Shown piece by piece: positions 51,499 through 59,901 of a stretch of 64,000 bases of DNA. The notes below the pieces were generated by a model. That model saw only the letters and a program-made list of their open reading frames with translations. It did no database searches and was not told where the DNA came from. Source of the stretch: WRAV01 sp050950205. GTDB taxonomy: Bacteria > Bacillota > Clostridia > Oscillospirales > Ruminococcaceae. Position numbers and translations under genes: made by a program. The stretch spans positions 124,001-188,000 of the forward strand of contig JBMNHF010000002.1 of the NCBI GenBank assembly GCA_050950205.1, read 5' to 3'. The stretch's first letter is position 1; each line of letters opens with the position of its first letter.

Positions 51499-51801
51499 TC
51501 ACTCCTCCAGCAGCGGCTGGGACATAAGGCGGGATTCCCGATCCAATCGGTAAACCAGCCGATCCAGCAGCTCATCGTCATCGGAGGAGGAATTTTCCAG
51601 CCCCTGGGGGAAAAGGGAGGAAGTGTGAGCCTCTAAGGGGTAGACCGGCTGGGGCTGGGGTGCTTCCACAGCGGGAAAGGCAAAGGCTTCTTCTTCCACC
51701 GGAGGAAGGGAGGGAAGCAAAAGCTCTTCCCGTTCCTGTTCTTTCTGGAAGTATTTTTGATAAGCCAAGCGATTGGCGATTAAATCTCCCCCAATGCTCA
51801 C
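51499..51801 (-). CDS. 100-residue protein in the tape-measure slot
   Basis: Order in PBSX-like tails is tube, chaperone, tape measure, XkdP. This gene occupies the tape-measure place but encodes only 100 residues. It has a helical N-terminus (IGGDLIANRLAYQKYFQKEQ), an acidic Pro-rich middle and a helical end (DDELLDRLVYRLDRESRL), with no hydrophobic segment or repeats. GTG 51801 overlaps the chaperone stop by four bases. I do not recognise it. It could be the second chaperone product or a residual tape measure. Confidence 0.65.
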   Translation of the reverse strand: MSIGGDLIANRLAYQKYFQKEQEREELLLPSLPPVEEEAFAFPAVEAPQPQPVYPLEAHTSSLFPQGLENSSSDDDELLDRLVYRLDRESRLMSQPLLEE

Positions 51802-52079
51802 AGCGCTTCGTCCTCCTTTTTGCGTTCCTCAAGCCGCCGGCAGCCCTCGGCGATTTGCCTAAGGCTCATCTGCTCCAGCACCCCTTTGGGGGAGGTGATG
51901 TCTTTTCTTTGAGAGCGCAGGGCGTAGTAGAGGAGGGTGGCGTTGTGGGCCAGAGCCGCTGCGTCCTCCAGCGAAAGGCCGCTGCGCATGAGCCCCGGAA
52001 TGAGGGAGGGCGCCTGCCGGAGAACCGCCAGCTCCTCGGTGGCGCTCAAAGGCTGTAGGGGAAGGGTGCATTCACTCAT
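51798..52079 (-). CDS. Tail assembly chaperone-like (XkdN position)
   Basis: A 93-residue helical protein (PSLIPGLMRSGLSLEDAAAL; SLRQIAEGCRRLEERKKED) directly after the tube gene, where tail assembly chaperones lie. ATG 52079 overlaps the tube stop by four bases. Confidence 0.6.
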   Translation of the reverse strand: MSECTLPLQPLSATEELAVLRQAPSLIPGLMRSGLSLEDAAALAHNATLLYYALRSQRKDITSPKGVLEQMSLRQIAEGCRRLEERKKEDEAL

Positions 52080-52456
52080 TTCAGCTCCATCCTTCCCGCC
52101 GCCAGAATGCTCACCGACTCCAGCACCACACTGCCCAGAGAGGCGCTTTCGTCAATGTTGGACCACTCGCAGCCGGAGTAGATCACCCGGCGCCCCGGCT
52201 TAGCAATGACCACGTTGAAGCCGGAAAGGGCAAAAAAGTCGATGCCATCGGAGGCAGCGTCCTCCAAAAGCTGCACCCGCTGCAGCTCCAGCCGGTGGAC
52301 ACAGCGCCCCGCCACGGTACCCACCGGCTCCTTTTGGCCAAAGGCTTCCACCGGGCGGCTGTCCCGGGTGGAGCGGGCGCGGTAGCTTTGAGCCACCGCC
52401 AGCCGCCGACCGTTGACTTCGATGGTGATATCCCCCGAGGTGGGAAAGGTAATCAT
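52076..52456 (-). CDS. Tail tube protein (XkdM-like)
   Basis: A 126-residue beta-rich protein following the sheath gene. ITIEVNGRRLAVAQSYRARS and SGFNVVIAKPGRRVIYSGC suit the XkdM/DUF2001 tube fold. ATG 52456 follows GGGAGG. Confidence 0.75.
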   Translation of the reverse strand: MITFPTSGDITIEVNGRRLAVAQSYRARSTRDSRPVEAFGQKEPVGTVAGRCVHRLELQRVQLLEDAASDGIDFFALSGFNVVIAKPGRRVIYSGCEWSNIDESASLGSVVLESVSILAAGRMELK

Positions 52457-52471
52457 AATTTAAAACCTCCC

Positions 52472-53473
52472 TTATACCCGAATCTGGGCGGTGATGTGGA
52501 TGGTGCTGACCAGATGGGCTACCGAAAAGGCCAAATCCACCTGACAGACGGTGGGGTCTCCCGCCGACGGGCGCACCACCGGCGGAGAAAAGTCGGTGAG
52601 GATGCCGGCATCCCGTTTGGCGGCCAGCTCCACCGCCACCTGATCCCGCACGCTACCCAGGGAGGTAATTCCCGCGCCCTTTAACCGGGCTTTGAGGCAG
52701 CTGCGGATGTGGCGGATGACGTCGTCTACAATCAGCACGGTGTTGAGACTGCGCAGACCGTCGTCGGCTGCGCCGTTTTTGGCGGTGCAGGTGGTCATGG
52801 CGCGAATCAGCTCCACCCGGCTGCCCACCCTTTCAAAGACGCAGACGCCGGCGGAAAGCAGCTCCTGCACCAAGGGCTCCGGCAGGGGGGCCGCCTCAGT
52901 CATCAGGGGAAATTCCTCTCCCGAAAGGTTGACCACCGGGCTGCCCGCCGTTAAAATCCGAGCGGCCAGACTGCATGCCCCGTACAGAGGACTTGCCGCA
53001 ACCTCCGGCGAGGAAGTGATGGAAGGGGTGCAGAGCACCACCCGCTGGCAGCAGAGCTGGGCGGCTACTTCCTTGGCTTCTTCCGGCGGAGCGGCGCAAA
53101 ATCCGATACACTCCCGCATCTGCTCGGAGGCGCTCATCACATATTCTTTCAGCGCCGCATAGTCTTCGGGAGTTTGGCAGTGGCAGATGATGGCACCCAA
53201 ATCCCCCTCTCCAAGCAGACCAAGAGCATCCTGCACCGTTGCTCCACTTGCTAAATAAACCTTGCCCACGCCGCCCTCCAACAAAAGGCGTAAGCATTCC
53301 CGGACCGTGGCTTCCATCTGGCTTGCCTGCGCCGGAGAGGTTACAACGGTAAGCTGTTCTTCCCCGCCGGGCAGAACCAGAGCGCAGTCCCGCAAGGCGG
53401 TGGCAACGCAGCTTCCTGTAATCTGATATCGGGAATAGACCCCCGGTCTTAAATTTTGCAGTACATCAGACAT
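52472..53473 (-). CDS. Contractile tail sheath protein (XkdK-like)
   Basis: A 333-residue sheath protein. The start LRPGVYSRYQI is the typical sheath N-terminal arm (cf. 'PGVY'), and the C-terminal RDQVAVELAAKRDAG ... VDLAFSVAHLVSTIHITAQI is the conserved subtilisin-like/sheath end strand. It is somewhat shorter than XkdK. ATG 53473 lies eight bases after GAGGAG and overlaps the previous gene. Confidence 0.82.
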   Translation of the reverse strand: MSDVLQNLRPGVYSRYQITGSCVATALRDCALVLPGGEEQLTVVTSPAQASQMEATVRECLRLLLEGGVGKVYLASGATVQDALGLLGEGDLGAIICHCQTPEDYAALKEYVMSASEQMRECIGFCAAPPEEAKEVAAQLCCQRVVLCTPSITSSPEVAASPLYGACSLAARILTAGSPVVNLSGEEFPLMTEAAPLPEPLVQELLSAGVCVFERVGSRVELIRAMTTCTAKNGAADDGLRSLNTVLIVDDVIRHIRSCLKARLKGAGITSLGSVRDQVAVELAAKRDAGILTDFSPPVVRPSAGDPTVCQVDLAFSVAHLVSTIHITAQIRV

Positions 53474-53960
53474 AGAGCTCACTCCTCACCTCATAGTTCC
53501 GAATTTCTTCGGTGGTTTCCCGCCCGGTAAAGGCTGCCCGCAGCGCCGCCCGAGCCGTTAGGTGGCTGGCTGCCATGGCGCTTTCATACTTGAGCGCCTC
53601 GCACCAGATGCGCAGCAGCCCAAATCCTGTGGCGTGGTTGGTGAGGGCGGCGCAGATTTCTTCGTACAGGCGGTGGCAGCCGCTGCCATCACTGCCCGGA
53701 AGGTACAGATCCAGCCGCAGAGTCAGAATAGCGGTGCTGCCGTACAGGGCGGTCACCTGTCCCGGAGGGGAGGAGGGGTCCCGGCCCAGATAGCTGTCCA
53801 GCCCAGCGGGGGAAAGGTCCACCCCCTCCAGCCCAACCACCAGAGTGGGGCGACGGATGGGAAAAGCTCGCTCCTTGGGGTATTCGCAGAGAATCTCCAC
53901 CCGGCTAAGGCCGGTCCAGCCTGCCAGATACCGGGCAATGGTTTCCTTCACTTTGGTCAA
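53466..53960 (-). CDS. Tail completion/terminator-like protein (XkdJ position)
   Basis: A 164-residue protein just upstream of the sheath gene, where neck-tail terminator proteins lie. Alternating strands (ALYGSTAILTLRLDLYLPG) and a helix (HRLYEEICAALTNHA) are visible. TTG 53960 overlaps the previous stop (TTGA). The function is inferred from position. Confidence 0.6.
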   Translation of the reverse strand: MTKVKETIARYLAGWTGLSRVEILCEYPKERAFPIRRPTLVVGLEGVDLSPAGLDSYLGRDPSSPPGQVTALYGSTAILTLRLDLYLPGSDGSGCHRLYEEICAALTNHATGFGLLRIWCEALKYESAMAASHLTARAALRAAFTGRETTEEIRNYEVRSELYV

Positions 53961-54286
53961 AATTCAGCCACCTCCCATTGTTGCAGGGATGCCCATACAT
54001 ACAGAGGCGTTCCCTGAAAACTGCGGGTCTCCACCTGAAGGACCTGGTAGCAGTCTTTCCCTGCCCGGATGTGGTCCTCCGCCCTAAGGGAAAGGGCAGC
54101 CCCTTCTGCCGGAGCGTACAGAATGGCAAAGCCCCTTCTCCCCGCTCCCAAGGGGGAGGACTCCTCCCCCTGGAGCTTGAGAGCAGGCTGAACACAGGCG
54201 GAAAAGGGGATTTCCCCTTGTGGGGTAAGGAGAAACACCCTATCTCCCAACCGGTGGAGAGCGGCCTTTATTTTGGCGCCGATCAC
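53957..54286 (-). CDS. Head closure-like protein (XkdI/H position)
   Basis: A 109-residue beta-barrel-like protein (GDRVFLLTPQGEIPFSACVQ; LSLRAEDHIRAGKDCYQVLQ) between connector and terminator genes, consistent with a head-closure or stopper role. GTG 54286 overlaps the upstream stop. Confidence 0.6.
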   Translation of the reverse strand: MIGAKIKAALHRLGDRVFLLTPQGEIPFSACVQPALKLQGEESSPLGAGRRGFAILYAPAEGAALSLRAEDHIRAGKDCYQVLQVETRSFQGTPLYVWASLQQWEVAEF

Positions 54287-54663
54287 AGGGCTACCTCCGG
54301 CGGAGCCGTTTGCCCAAAGACAAAGGCAGGCTCCAGTAAATCCGCCACCAATCCCTCAAAGTGTTGGCGCAGTTCGGTGGTGGCTGCTTTGCCGCTTCCC
54401 GCGGAGTTTTTGACTGAGATATCCCCCACCTTGATTTCTTCGGCGGTGTGAAGTCCTCCCGTCAGATCCAGCCAGTCACAGTAGGCATAGCCCGCTGCGG
54501 CGGTGGCAAGGCGCTCCAAGTCCTCCTCCTTCAGCCCTGTTTTTGCTTTGTAGGAAAGAAGGGAGGCGGCTGCATCGCAAAAGGGGCGGTACCGCAGAGC
54601 AAAATCTTTGTCCAAATCGGCAAAGAGGGTGAAAAGCTCAAACACCTTTTCTTTGTCCACCAT
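54283..54663 (-). CDS. Head-tail connector-like protein
   Basis: A 126-residue, mainly helical protein following the capsid gene (KVFELFTLFADLDKDFALRY; YKAKTGLKEEDLERLATAAAGYAYCDWL). This matches the plan of gp6/XkdH-type adaptor proteins. ATG 54663 follows AAAGGAGAG; the longer frame overlaps the capsid gene and is not used. Confidence 0.65.
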   Translation of the reverse strand: MVDKEKVFELFTLFADLDKDFALRYRPFCDAAASLLSYKAKTGLKEEDLERLATAAAGYAYCDWLDLTGGLHTAEEIKVGDISVKNSAGSGKAATTELRQHFEGLVADLLEPAFVFGQTAPPEVAL

Positions 54664-54676
54664 GGCAAACTCTCCT

Positions 54677-55675
54677 TTAAGCTGTAGCAAGCACCTTAAC
54701 GGCGGCGGGGAACAGCTTGGTAAAGCCGCAGATGGAGGTGACCGCCGCCCGCTCCAGCTGAGAATCGATGAGTTTGTCGTACTCCACCTGCACGCCCCCG
54801 GCGGTAACCATTTCCAGCGCAAAGCGCTTGTCCAGCCCAATAATTTTGCCGTCGGGCACCGCAGAAGTTTTAATCAGCTTTGCGCCCAGCGGGGTGACGT
54901 TGCCGCCCTCTTTGGCAAAGCCCAAGCCGGTGGCAGGGTCCCGCAGCTCGGGGATGCTTAAAATGGCGGCGGCGGTGGTGGGGGAAGCCAGCAGCACGTT
55001 CATCTCAAAGTCTTCAAATTTGCTCCAAAGAGCCAGCAAATCGGCATAGGAAAGGGCGCTTTCGCTTTGGGGGATGGTTTCGGCGGCGGTATCCCCGCTG
55101 CCAATCAGAACTTCGATGGCGTCCTTGAGCTGGGCCTTGGCAATATAGGCCCCAATCTGGCGCAGCGCCACCGTAAAGACGTCCAGCCGCTGGAACTTGA
55201 TGGCTTCGTAGGAGGCCCGCAGCAGCCGTCCCCGCTTTTTCAGGGTGACCAAGGTCTCGTTGAGGGTAATGTTGGTGACGGGGATTTCCTCTCCCTCGGC
55301 GATGGTGTCGCTAAGGTCGGAAGCATTGCCAAGGTCGGTGGTGATGGAGCGGTAGTCCATGGACGAAATGTCGGTTCTGGCGCTGACAATTTCCGCAAGG
55401 ATGCTCTCCTCTTGGGCTCCCTGAGCCACTGCACGGGAGACGTATTCGGGGAAGAGGGCAGCGGAGTCGGCGGTGGAGAAAAACTTGGCAATGGGGGAGC
55501 TGCCGGGGCCGCTCACCTTGATGTCAAACCGTTTGAGCTGCCGCTGAAAGGCGTCCAACCCCGCCAGTTCGGTGCCCCGGTAATGTTCCGAAGGGTCCAG
55601 CTTTTCCAGGGCAGCCAAAAAGCCGCCGGCGTTTTTGTAAAGGCTTTTGTCTACCCGGATGTTTTGATACTGCAT
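54677..55675 (-). CDS. Major capsid protein (XkdG-like, HK97 fold)
   Basis: A 332-residue capsid protein. GAQEESILAEIVSARTDISSMDYRS and ITLNETLVTLKKRGRLLRASYEAIKF lie at positions expected for the E-loop/P-domain, and a C-terminal LASPTTAAAILSIPELR follows. ATG 55675 follows GGAGGTAA. It is preceded by the protease/scaffold gene, as in PBSX. Confidence 0.85.
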   Translation of the reverse strand: MQYQNIRVDKSLYKNAGGFLAALEKLDPSEHYRGTELAGLDAFQRQLKRFDIKVSGPGSSPIAKFFSTADSAALFPEYVSRAVAQGAQEESILAEIVSARTDISSMDYRSITTDLGNASDLSDTIAEGEEIPVTNITLNETLVTLKKRGRLLRASYEAIKFQRLDVFTVALRQIGAYIAKAQLKDAIEVLIGSGDTAAETIPQSESALSYADLLALWSKFEDFEMNVLLASPTTAAAILSIPELRDPATGLGFAKEGGNVTPLGAKLIKTSAVPDGKIIGLDKRFALEMVTAGGVQVEYDKLIDSQLERAAVTSICGFTKLFPAAVKVLATA

Positions 55676-55719
55676 CGTGTTACCTCCAGATGTCATGTTG
55701 TAAATGGAATAAAATCTGC

Positions 55720-56670
55720 CTAAATGACAAAGGGATTTTCGCTCTCGTCTCCTTTGGTGTCGGACAAAGAGCAAAGCTGAGGCATGGGCGGGAACTTTCC
55801 AGCCGCCGCTCGGGTTAAAGATTTTTGCAATTCATCCAGTTGGGAAAGCTCCAGCCTTGCAGCAATTTCTCCCGCCAAGGCAGGGGAGATTTCCGGCCTG
55901 GTCACAGCCAGCAGCTTTACCACCTCTCCCTTCAGGCGAGCAAGGTACTGTTCTCCCGCTTTGGCCTTTTCCTCCAAAGCTTTGTATTGGGTTTTTAGCT
56001 CCTTAAGATCCTGAGGCGTAAGGGAGACGCCCTCCCTGCTTTGCCACAGCTTTTCCAAGTCCATATAACGGCAAGCCTGCTTGGTGACTCCGGCATTTTG
56101 CTGGGCGGGCACCGCCACAAAGCTCCACTCGTAGGCATCGGTGGGCTCCTCCAGCCGGTGATGACAGAGCTTGTCTGCGTAGCGCATTCCCTTTTGGTGG
56201 GCACAGGGCTCCTTCTTCCAGTCGGCGCCACAGATAGAACAGGTGATTTTGGCAACGGCGCAGCCCACACTCACCTCTTTTTTAATGCCGGCGTCAATTT
56301 CCAAAATCAAATCCTTGCTTTTATCGCTGCGCACCATATAGGCCCAGGCGCGAAGCTGGCAGCGGGGTTCCCCCTCCACCTGCCCGGGAAGTTCCTCTAC
56401 CTGGGTGTCGAAGATGCGGGCACTTTGATTTTGACTGATGGGGCTGTGGTCAAAGATGCCGGTTTTGCCCAAAAACAGCTTGGCCAACACGTTCAAAGAG
56501 GCTCGGGGGAATCGCTCCCCGTCCCGGTCAATTTGGTTGTCGCAGAGGATGAGGGAAAAGACGAATACCTCCTCCTTTTGAAAGGCCCGGCGGGTGTACC
56601 GATTGATTTGCTCCAGCTGCCGGTCGGTGATGGCCCCGCTGTCCATGGCTTTTTCAATCTGAGATAGCAA
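55720..56670 (-). CDS. Prohead protease with C-terminal scaffold-like region (XkdF-like)
   Basis: A 316-residue protein. The N-terminal two thirds contain GIFDHSPISQNQSA (His/Ser region) and YEWSFVAVPAQQNAG, typical of XkdF-type head maturation proteases, plus an unusual Cys/His cluster CSICGADWKKEPCAH (about 155-170). The C-terminal third is helical and Glu/Lys-rich, like a scaffold. The start is TTG 56670, nine bases after AGGAGG; this places it two bases before the portal stop. Confidence 0.78.
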   Translation of the reverse strand: MLSQIEKAMDSGAITDRQLEQINRYTRRAFQKEEVFVFSLILCDNQIDRDGERFPRASLNVLAKLFLGKTGIFDHSPISQNQSARIFDTQVEELPGQVEGEPRCQLRAWAYMVRSDKSKDLILEIDAGIKKEVSVGCAVAKITCSICGADWKKEPCAHQKGMRYADKLCHHRLEEPTDAYEWSFVAVPAQQNAGVTKQACRYMDLEKLWQSREGVSLTPQDLKELKTQYKALEEKAKAGEQYLARLKGEVVKLLAVTRPEISPALAGEIAARLELSQLDELQKSLTRAAAGKFPPMPQLCSLSDTKGDESENPFVI

Positions 56671-56671
56671 G

Positions 56672-57841
56672 CTACCATTCCTCCTTTCCTTGGGATTGGG
56701 CAATTTCTGCTTCGATGGCTTTGGCTCTTGCGTTGAGCAGCCGGATGTTGGCGGCTTCCGCTTCGTCCTGCAGGTTGATGTCGCTCCAGACAGGGCGGGC
56801 GGTGGCGGCGTACCCCCGCAGGGCTAAAAAGAGATTGCAGATGCGGGTGAGCACCGGATTGAGCAGGCGGCGGTAACTTTCCAGCTCGCTGGTGAGAATA
56901 TCCGCCTGCTGTACACTCATCCGCTCGGTGGTGGACCAGTGAAGCCCCAGCATAAAGGGAGGGATTCCCAGCTTGGCCACCATCTGCTCCAGCATCTGCC
57001 GCACCGGCACCTGGGTTTCCAGCATCTGACTGTCGGCGCCGATGACCTTGATGTCCACATCCCCCACCGCCACAAAGTCCCGCACCGAGCCGGTGGCGTT
57101 CATGGCGGAGCTCCACTCCCGGGCAATGTTCTCGGCAATATCCTTGGCGTGGACCTTGTCCAGCCGCTGGTCGCCGGGACGGTAGGTGACGGCGTAGCGG
57201 AGATTGCCCGCCCGCTCAAAATTGGTGCCCATGCAGTGGAAGATTTTGATGAGGATTCCGCTCACAAAGGGAAGCCCCCGCAAAATAGGAACCCCCCGCA
57301 GCTCTCCCGCCGGTGGATTGAGGGCGGTAAACAAAATCAGGTCCGGATAGGGAACCGGCTGCAGCTGGCCGTTTTTTAGGGTGCAAAGCTCCACCTCCAA
57401 CGGGGAGCGGCCCTGCCGGATGTGCAGATCCCGGAGTTTGGCATTGTATAGGGCAACAATTCCCCCGCCGTCGGGGTGGGGGATGATTTCCCCCGCAGCG
57501 TTGCCGTAGGTCAGCAGGCTGTAGAGATAGGAGGAGACAAACTGGTGAAGCCCGGAATAAGAAGCTCCTACCTGGACGTTTTCTACAAACTCGTCCAGTT
57601 CCTGCTGGTACCGGGGGGAGGAACATTCCATGGCAAAGCTGCCGGTCAGCCGAACAATCTTGTCCAGAGCGGCATCGATAATGGGAATGGCCTCCCGCAT
57701 GGCATCAAACAGGGCGGCATCGGGGGGGACCAGAGGGATGTATCCCAACCAACTCTCGTAGGAATTTCCCGAGGGGCGCCCGGTTTGCACCGCCACCCCT
57801 CTGGGCCGAAAGGAAAAGAAATCTTTGAGGCTCAATGGCAT
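56672..57841 (-). CDS. Portal protein (XkdE-like)
   Basis: A 389-residue phage portal protein. REAIPIIDAALDKIVRLTGSFAMEC near the start, the central ILIKIFHCMGTNFERAGNLRYAVTY and the C-terminal LGIPPFMLGLHWSTTERMSV (a portal hallmark) are visible. ATG 57841 follows CGGAGGTT. Confidence 0.88.
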   Translation of the reverse strand: MPLSLKDFFSFRPRGVAVQTGRPSGNSYESWLGYIPLVPPDAALFDAMREAIPIIDAALDKIVRLTGSFAMECSSPRYQQELDEFVENVQVGASYSGLHQFVSSYLYSLLTYGNAAGEIIPHPDGGGIVALYNAKLRDLHIRQGRSPLEVELCTLKNGQLQPVPYPDLILFTALNPPAGELRGVPILRGLPFVSGILIKIFHCMGTNFERAGNLRYAVTYRPGDQRLDKVHAKDIAENIAREWSSAMNATGSVRDFVAVGDVDIKVIGADSQMLETQVPVRQMLEQMVAKLGIPPFMLGLHWSTTERMSVQQADILTSELESYRRLLNPVLTRICNLFLALRGYAATARPVWSDINLQDEAEAANIRLLNARAKAIEAEIAQSQGKEEW

Positions 57842-57870
57842 AACCTCCGTATGATGGAATAAAGCAGGTG

Positions 57871-59136
57871 CTATGAACCCACTGCTCCGCTTCGAGAGAT
57901 GCCGGAAGCATAAAAGCCCGGCTCATCCCCATCCAGAAAGCGGGTGGCAAAGTAGCGAATATCGTCCATGGCGTGATCGTCCTGCTTGAGAGGGATATCT
58001 CCGGCAGCTCCCTCCTTCCAACGGTAGAGGGAAAACTCCCGGATGGCATCCTTGCAGGAGGCGTGAATTCGAATCTGTCCAGAGCGCAGTGCGCAGGCAA
58101 CCCGACGAATGCCGGTGAGCACCTGGTTGTCGGCAGGCTCCACCCTCCAGCGGCCTCTGCGGTGCAGACATTGGATAAAGCTGGCGGCGGAAGGGTCTAC
58201 CACCACCGCTTCCGGCTGCAGATCCCCCACCAGAGCCTCCAGGTCGTCGGCATATTCCTCGTCGGTTTTTTGAATGCCGGTGGCCCTGGCGTCGTGATAA
58301 TATTCCCGCAGCCGGTACCAGACCCCGTCTTCCCCCTGTCCCCAAAGCCCGAAGGAGGCGGGGTTTAAGGTGCCGTAATCGCAGGACACCGCATAGCGAA
58401 CACAGGGGGGAACCCTGTCTACCACATGTTCCTTGCCAAACATGGGGTAGACCGCTCCGTGGGCAGCCACCCATCGGCCCAGCACAAAGCGCTGATAAAA
58501 GGCACCGGAATACAGGTGTTGGTACCGCTTTTTAATGTTGGGGGAAAGGCTGGGGTTGTCCCCCATGGTAAAGCGCAGGTACAGGGCGTTGCGCTCCTTG
58601 GCTCTGAGAATCCACTCGGTGTAGAACCAGTGATGGGGATGCTCCGGGTTGCAGCAGAAAAAGAACTTGGAGCCTTCCACCGAGCAGCGAGCCAGAGCCT
58701 GCTCCACAAAGGAGCGGGGCATCAGCACCACCTCGTCCAGCAGCACCCCCGAAAGGGTAACTCCCTGAATGAGGGCGGCGCTGCCCTCGTCCCGCCCGCC
58801 GAAGAGGTAAAAGCGCAGGGTATGACTTTGGTTGTACACCTCCAGCAAATTTCGGGAAGTGTACAGCCGGTGAGGAATTCCCATCTGGGCAAGGGCGGCG
58901 CAGAGGGGAGTGACTACATTGCGCCGCAGGGAGGTGACGGTCTTGCCGCAGAGGGCGAAGTTCCCCTGCCGGTGGCAGACCAAAGCCCAAAGGACAAAGG
59001 AAAGGGAAAGGCAGAGGGTTTTGCCGGAACGAACGGCGCCGTCGCAGATGATGGCGTCCCGGTGGCGGTGGGGGCTGCCTTCGCACCACCAGGTGAGAAC
59101 GGCCCGCTGTCGGGGGGAAAAGGGCTTAAACTTCAT
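57871..59136 (-). CDS. Terminase large subunit (PBSX XtmB-like)
   Basis: A 421-residue packaging motor. The ATPase has Walker A ICDGAVRSGKT (about 31-41) and Walker B VLLDEVVLM; the nuclease has YAVSCDYGTLNPASFGL (first Asp) and VVVDPSAASFI (second Asp), so both domains look intact. ATG 59136 overlaps the small subunit gene by 11 bases. Confidence 0.92.
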   Translation of the reverse strand: MKFKPFSPRQRAVLTWWCEGSPHRHRDAIICDGAVRSGKTLCLSLSFVLWALVCHRQGNFALCGKTVTSLRRNVVTPLCAALAQMGIPHRLYTSRNLLEVYNQSHTLRFYLFGGRDEGSAALIQGVTLSGVLLDEVVLMPRSFVEQALARCSVEGSKFFFCCNPEHPHHWFYTEWILRAKERNALYLRFTMGDNPSLSPNIKKRYQHLYSGAFYQRFVLGRWVAAHGAVYPMFGKEHVVDRVPPCVRYAVSCDYGTLNPASFGLWGQGEDGVWYRLREYYHDARATGIQKTDEEYADDLEALVGDLQPEAVVVDPSAASFIQCLHRRGRWRVEPADNQVLTGIRRVACALRSGQIRIHASCKDAIREFSLYRWKEGAAGDIPLKQDDHAMDDIRYFATRFLDGDEPGFYASGISRSGAVGS

Positions 59137-59623
59137 CGGGTTTATCCGCCTCTACCGCGGGATGGACACTGTCCCTCAAAGCAGCATACAGGCTTCCGGG
59201 GCCGTCGGGGGTTTTCAGGTCGCTGGAAGTTTTGAGCAGAAGCTCCAGTGCCTCCAGCCGGTTGTGGAGCTTTACCTCGCAGCCCCCACCCTTGGGCCGC
59301 TTAATTTCGGAGACGCAGTACAAATCCATCCGCTCCAGGGTTTCGGTGTCCGGTTCCTCTTCCGTCAGGGCAAGGCGAACAGCATCGTTACAGGAGCCAA
59401 GGGCTAATCGAAGCAGCCCCTGCAGGGCAAGGGAGGAAAGGTCGCCGCTTTGGGTGCCATGAGCACATTCTTCAATTTTTGCCCGAATCTTTGGGCGCTG
59501 AAGCAGTTTGGCGGCAATCAAATCGGCTTGTTCCACCGGGTACCCCGCCCGCAGGGCAGCTTCCCTTGGGTTGCCCAACCGCGCGCAGAGCCAGCAAAAC
59601 ACATGCTCGTTGCCGTGGGGCAT
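59126..59623 (-). CDS. Terminase small subunit
   Basis: A 165-residue protein. The N-terminal FCWLCARLGNPREAALRAGYP is the usual TerS helix-turn-helix, and a helical oligomerisation region follows. ATG 59623 follows GGAGGTGAA. It is the first gene of the operon. No convincing promoter is seen in 59624-59700. Confidence 0.8.
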   Translation of the reverse strand: MPHGNEHVFCWLCARLGNPREAALRAGYPVEQADLIAAKLLQRPKIRAKIEECAHGTQSGDLSSLALQGLLRLALGSCNDAVRLALTEEEPDTETLERMDLYCVSEIKRPKGGGCEVKLHNRLEALELLLKTSSDLKTPDGPGSLYAALRDSVHPAVEADKPDEV

Positions 59624-59699
59624 GGGTTCACCTCCAAGGATCATTTGAAAGGCCTTTCACCTATACCGAAAATTCGACAAAAAATTCCCCTCTCGGGAA

Positions 59700-59735
59700 C
59701 AAAAAAACCAAAGCCTTTTCCATCCAAGGCTTTGG
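59700..59735 (-). terminator. Intrinsic terminator upstream of the phage operon
   Basis: Read leftward: ten-base stem (59726-59735 with 59708-59717), then T7. With the hairpin at 59847-59882 it isolates the phage operon from the upstream gene. Confidence 0.8.
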
Positions 59736-59846
59736 CATCATTTCTTGTGGCATGGGGGATAAGTTATGGGATTGGTAAGAACAAAAACGCTCATTCTGGC
59801 CCATGGCAAGCTCAGGGGGGAATGATTTTTCCAACAAGAAGAAAAC

Positions 59847-59882
59847 AAAAAAGGCCCAGCGAGCAATTCACCCGCTGGGTCC
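59847..59882 (-). terminator. Terminator of the acidic membrane protein gene
   Basis: Read leftward: GGACCCAGCG (59873-59882) pairs with CGCTGGGCC (59853-59861), followed by T6, just after the stop at 59902. Confidence 0.8.
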
Positions 59883-59901
59883 TTATCTTTTCTGGCTGTT
59901 G

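Noticed and set aside
59739..59846. Small RNA between two leftward terminators upstream of the phage operon.
   Set aside because: The terminators are real, but no promoter is visible between them.
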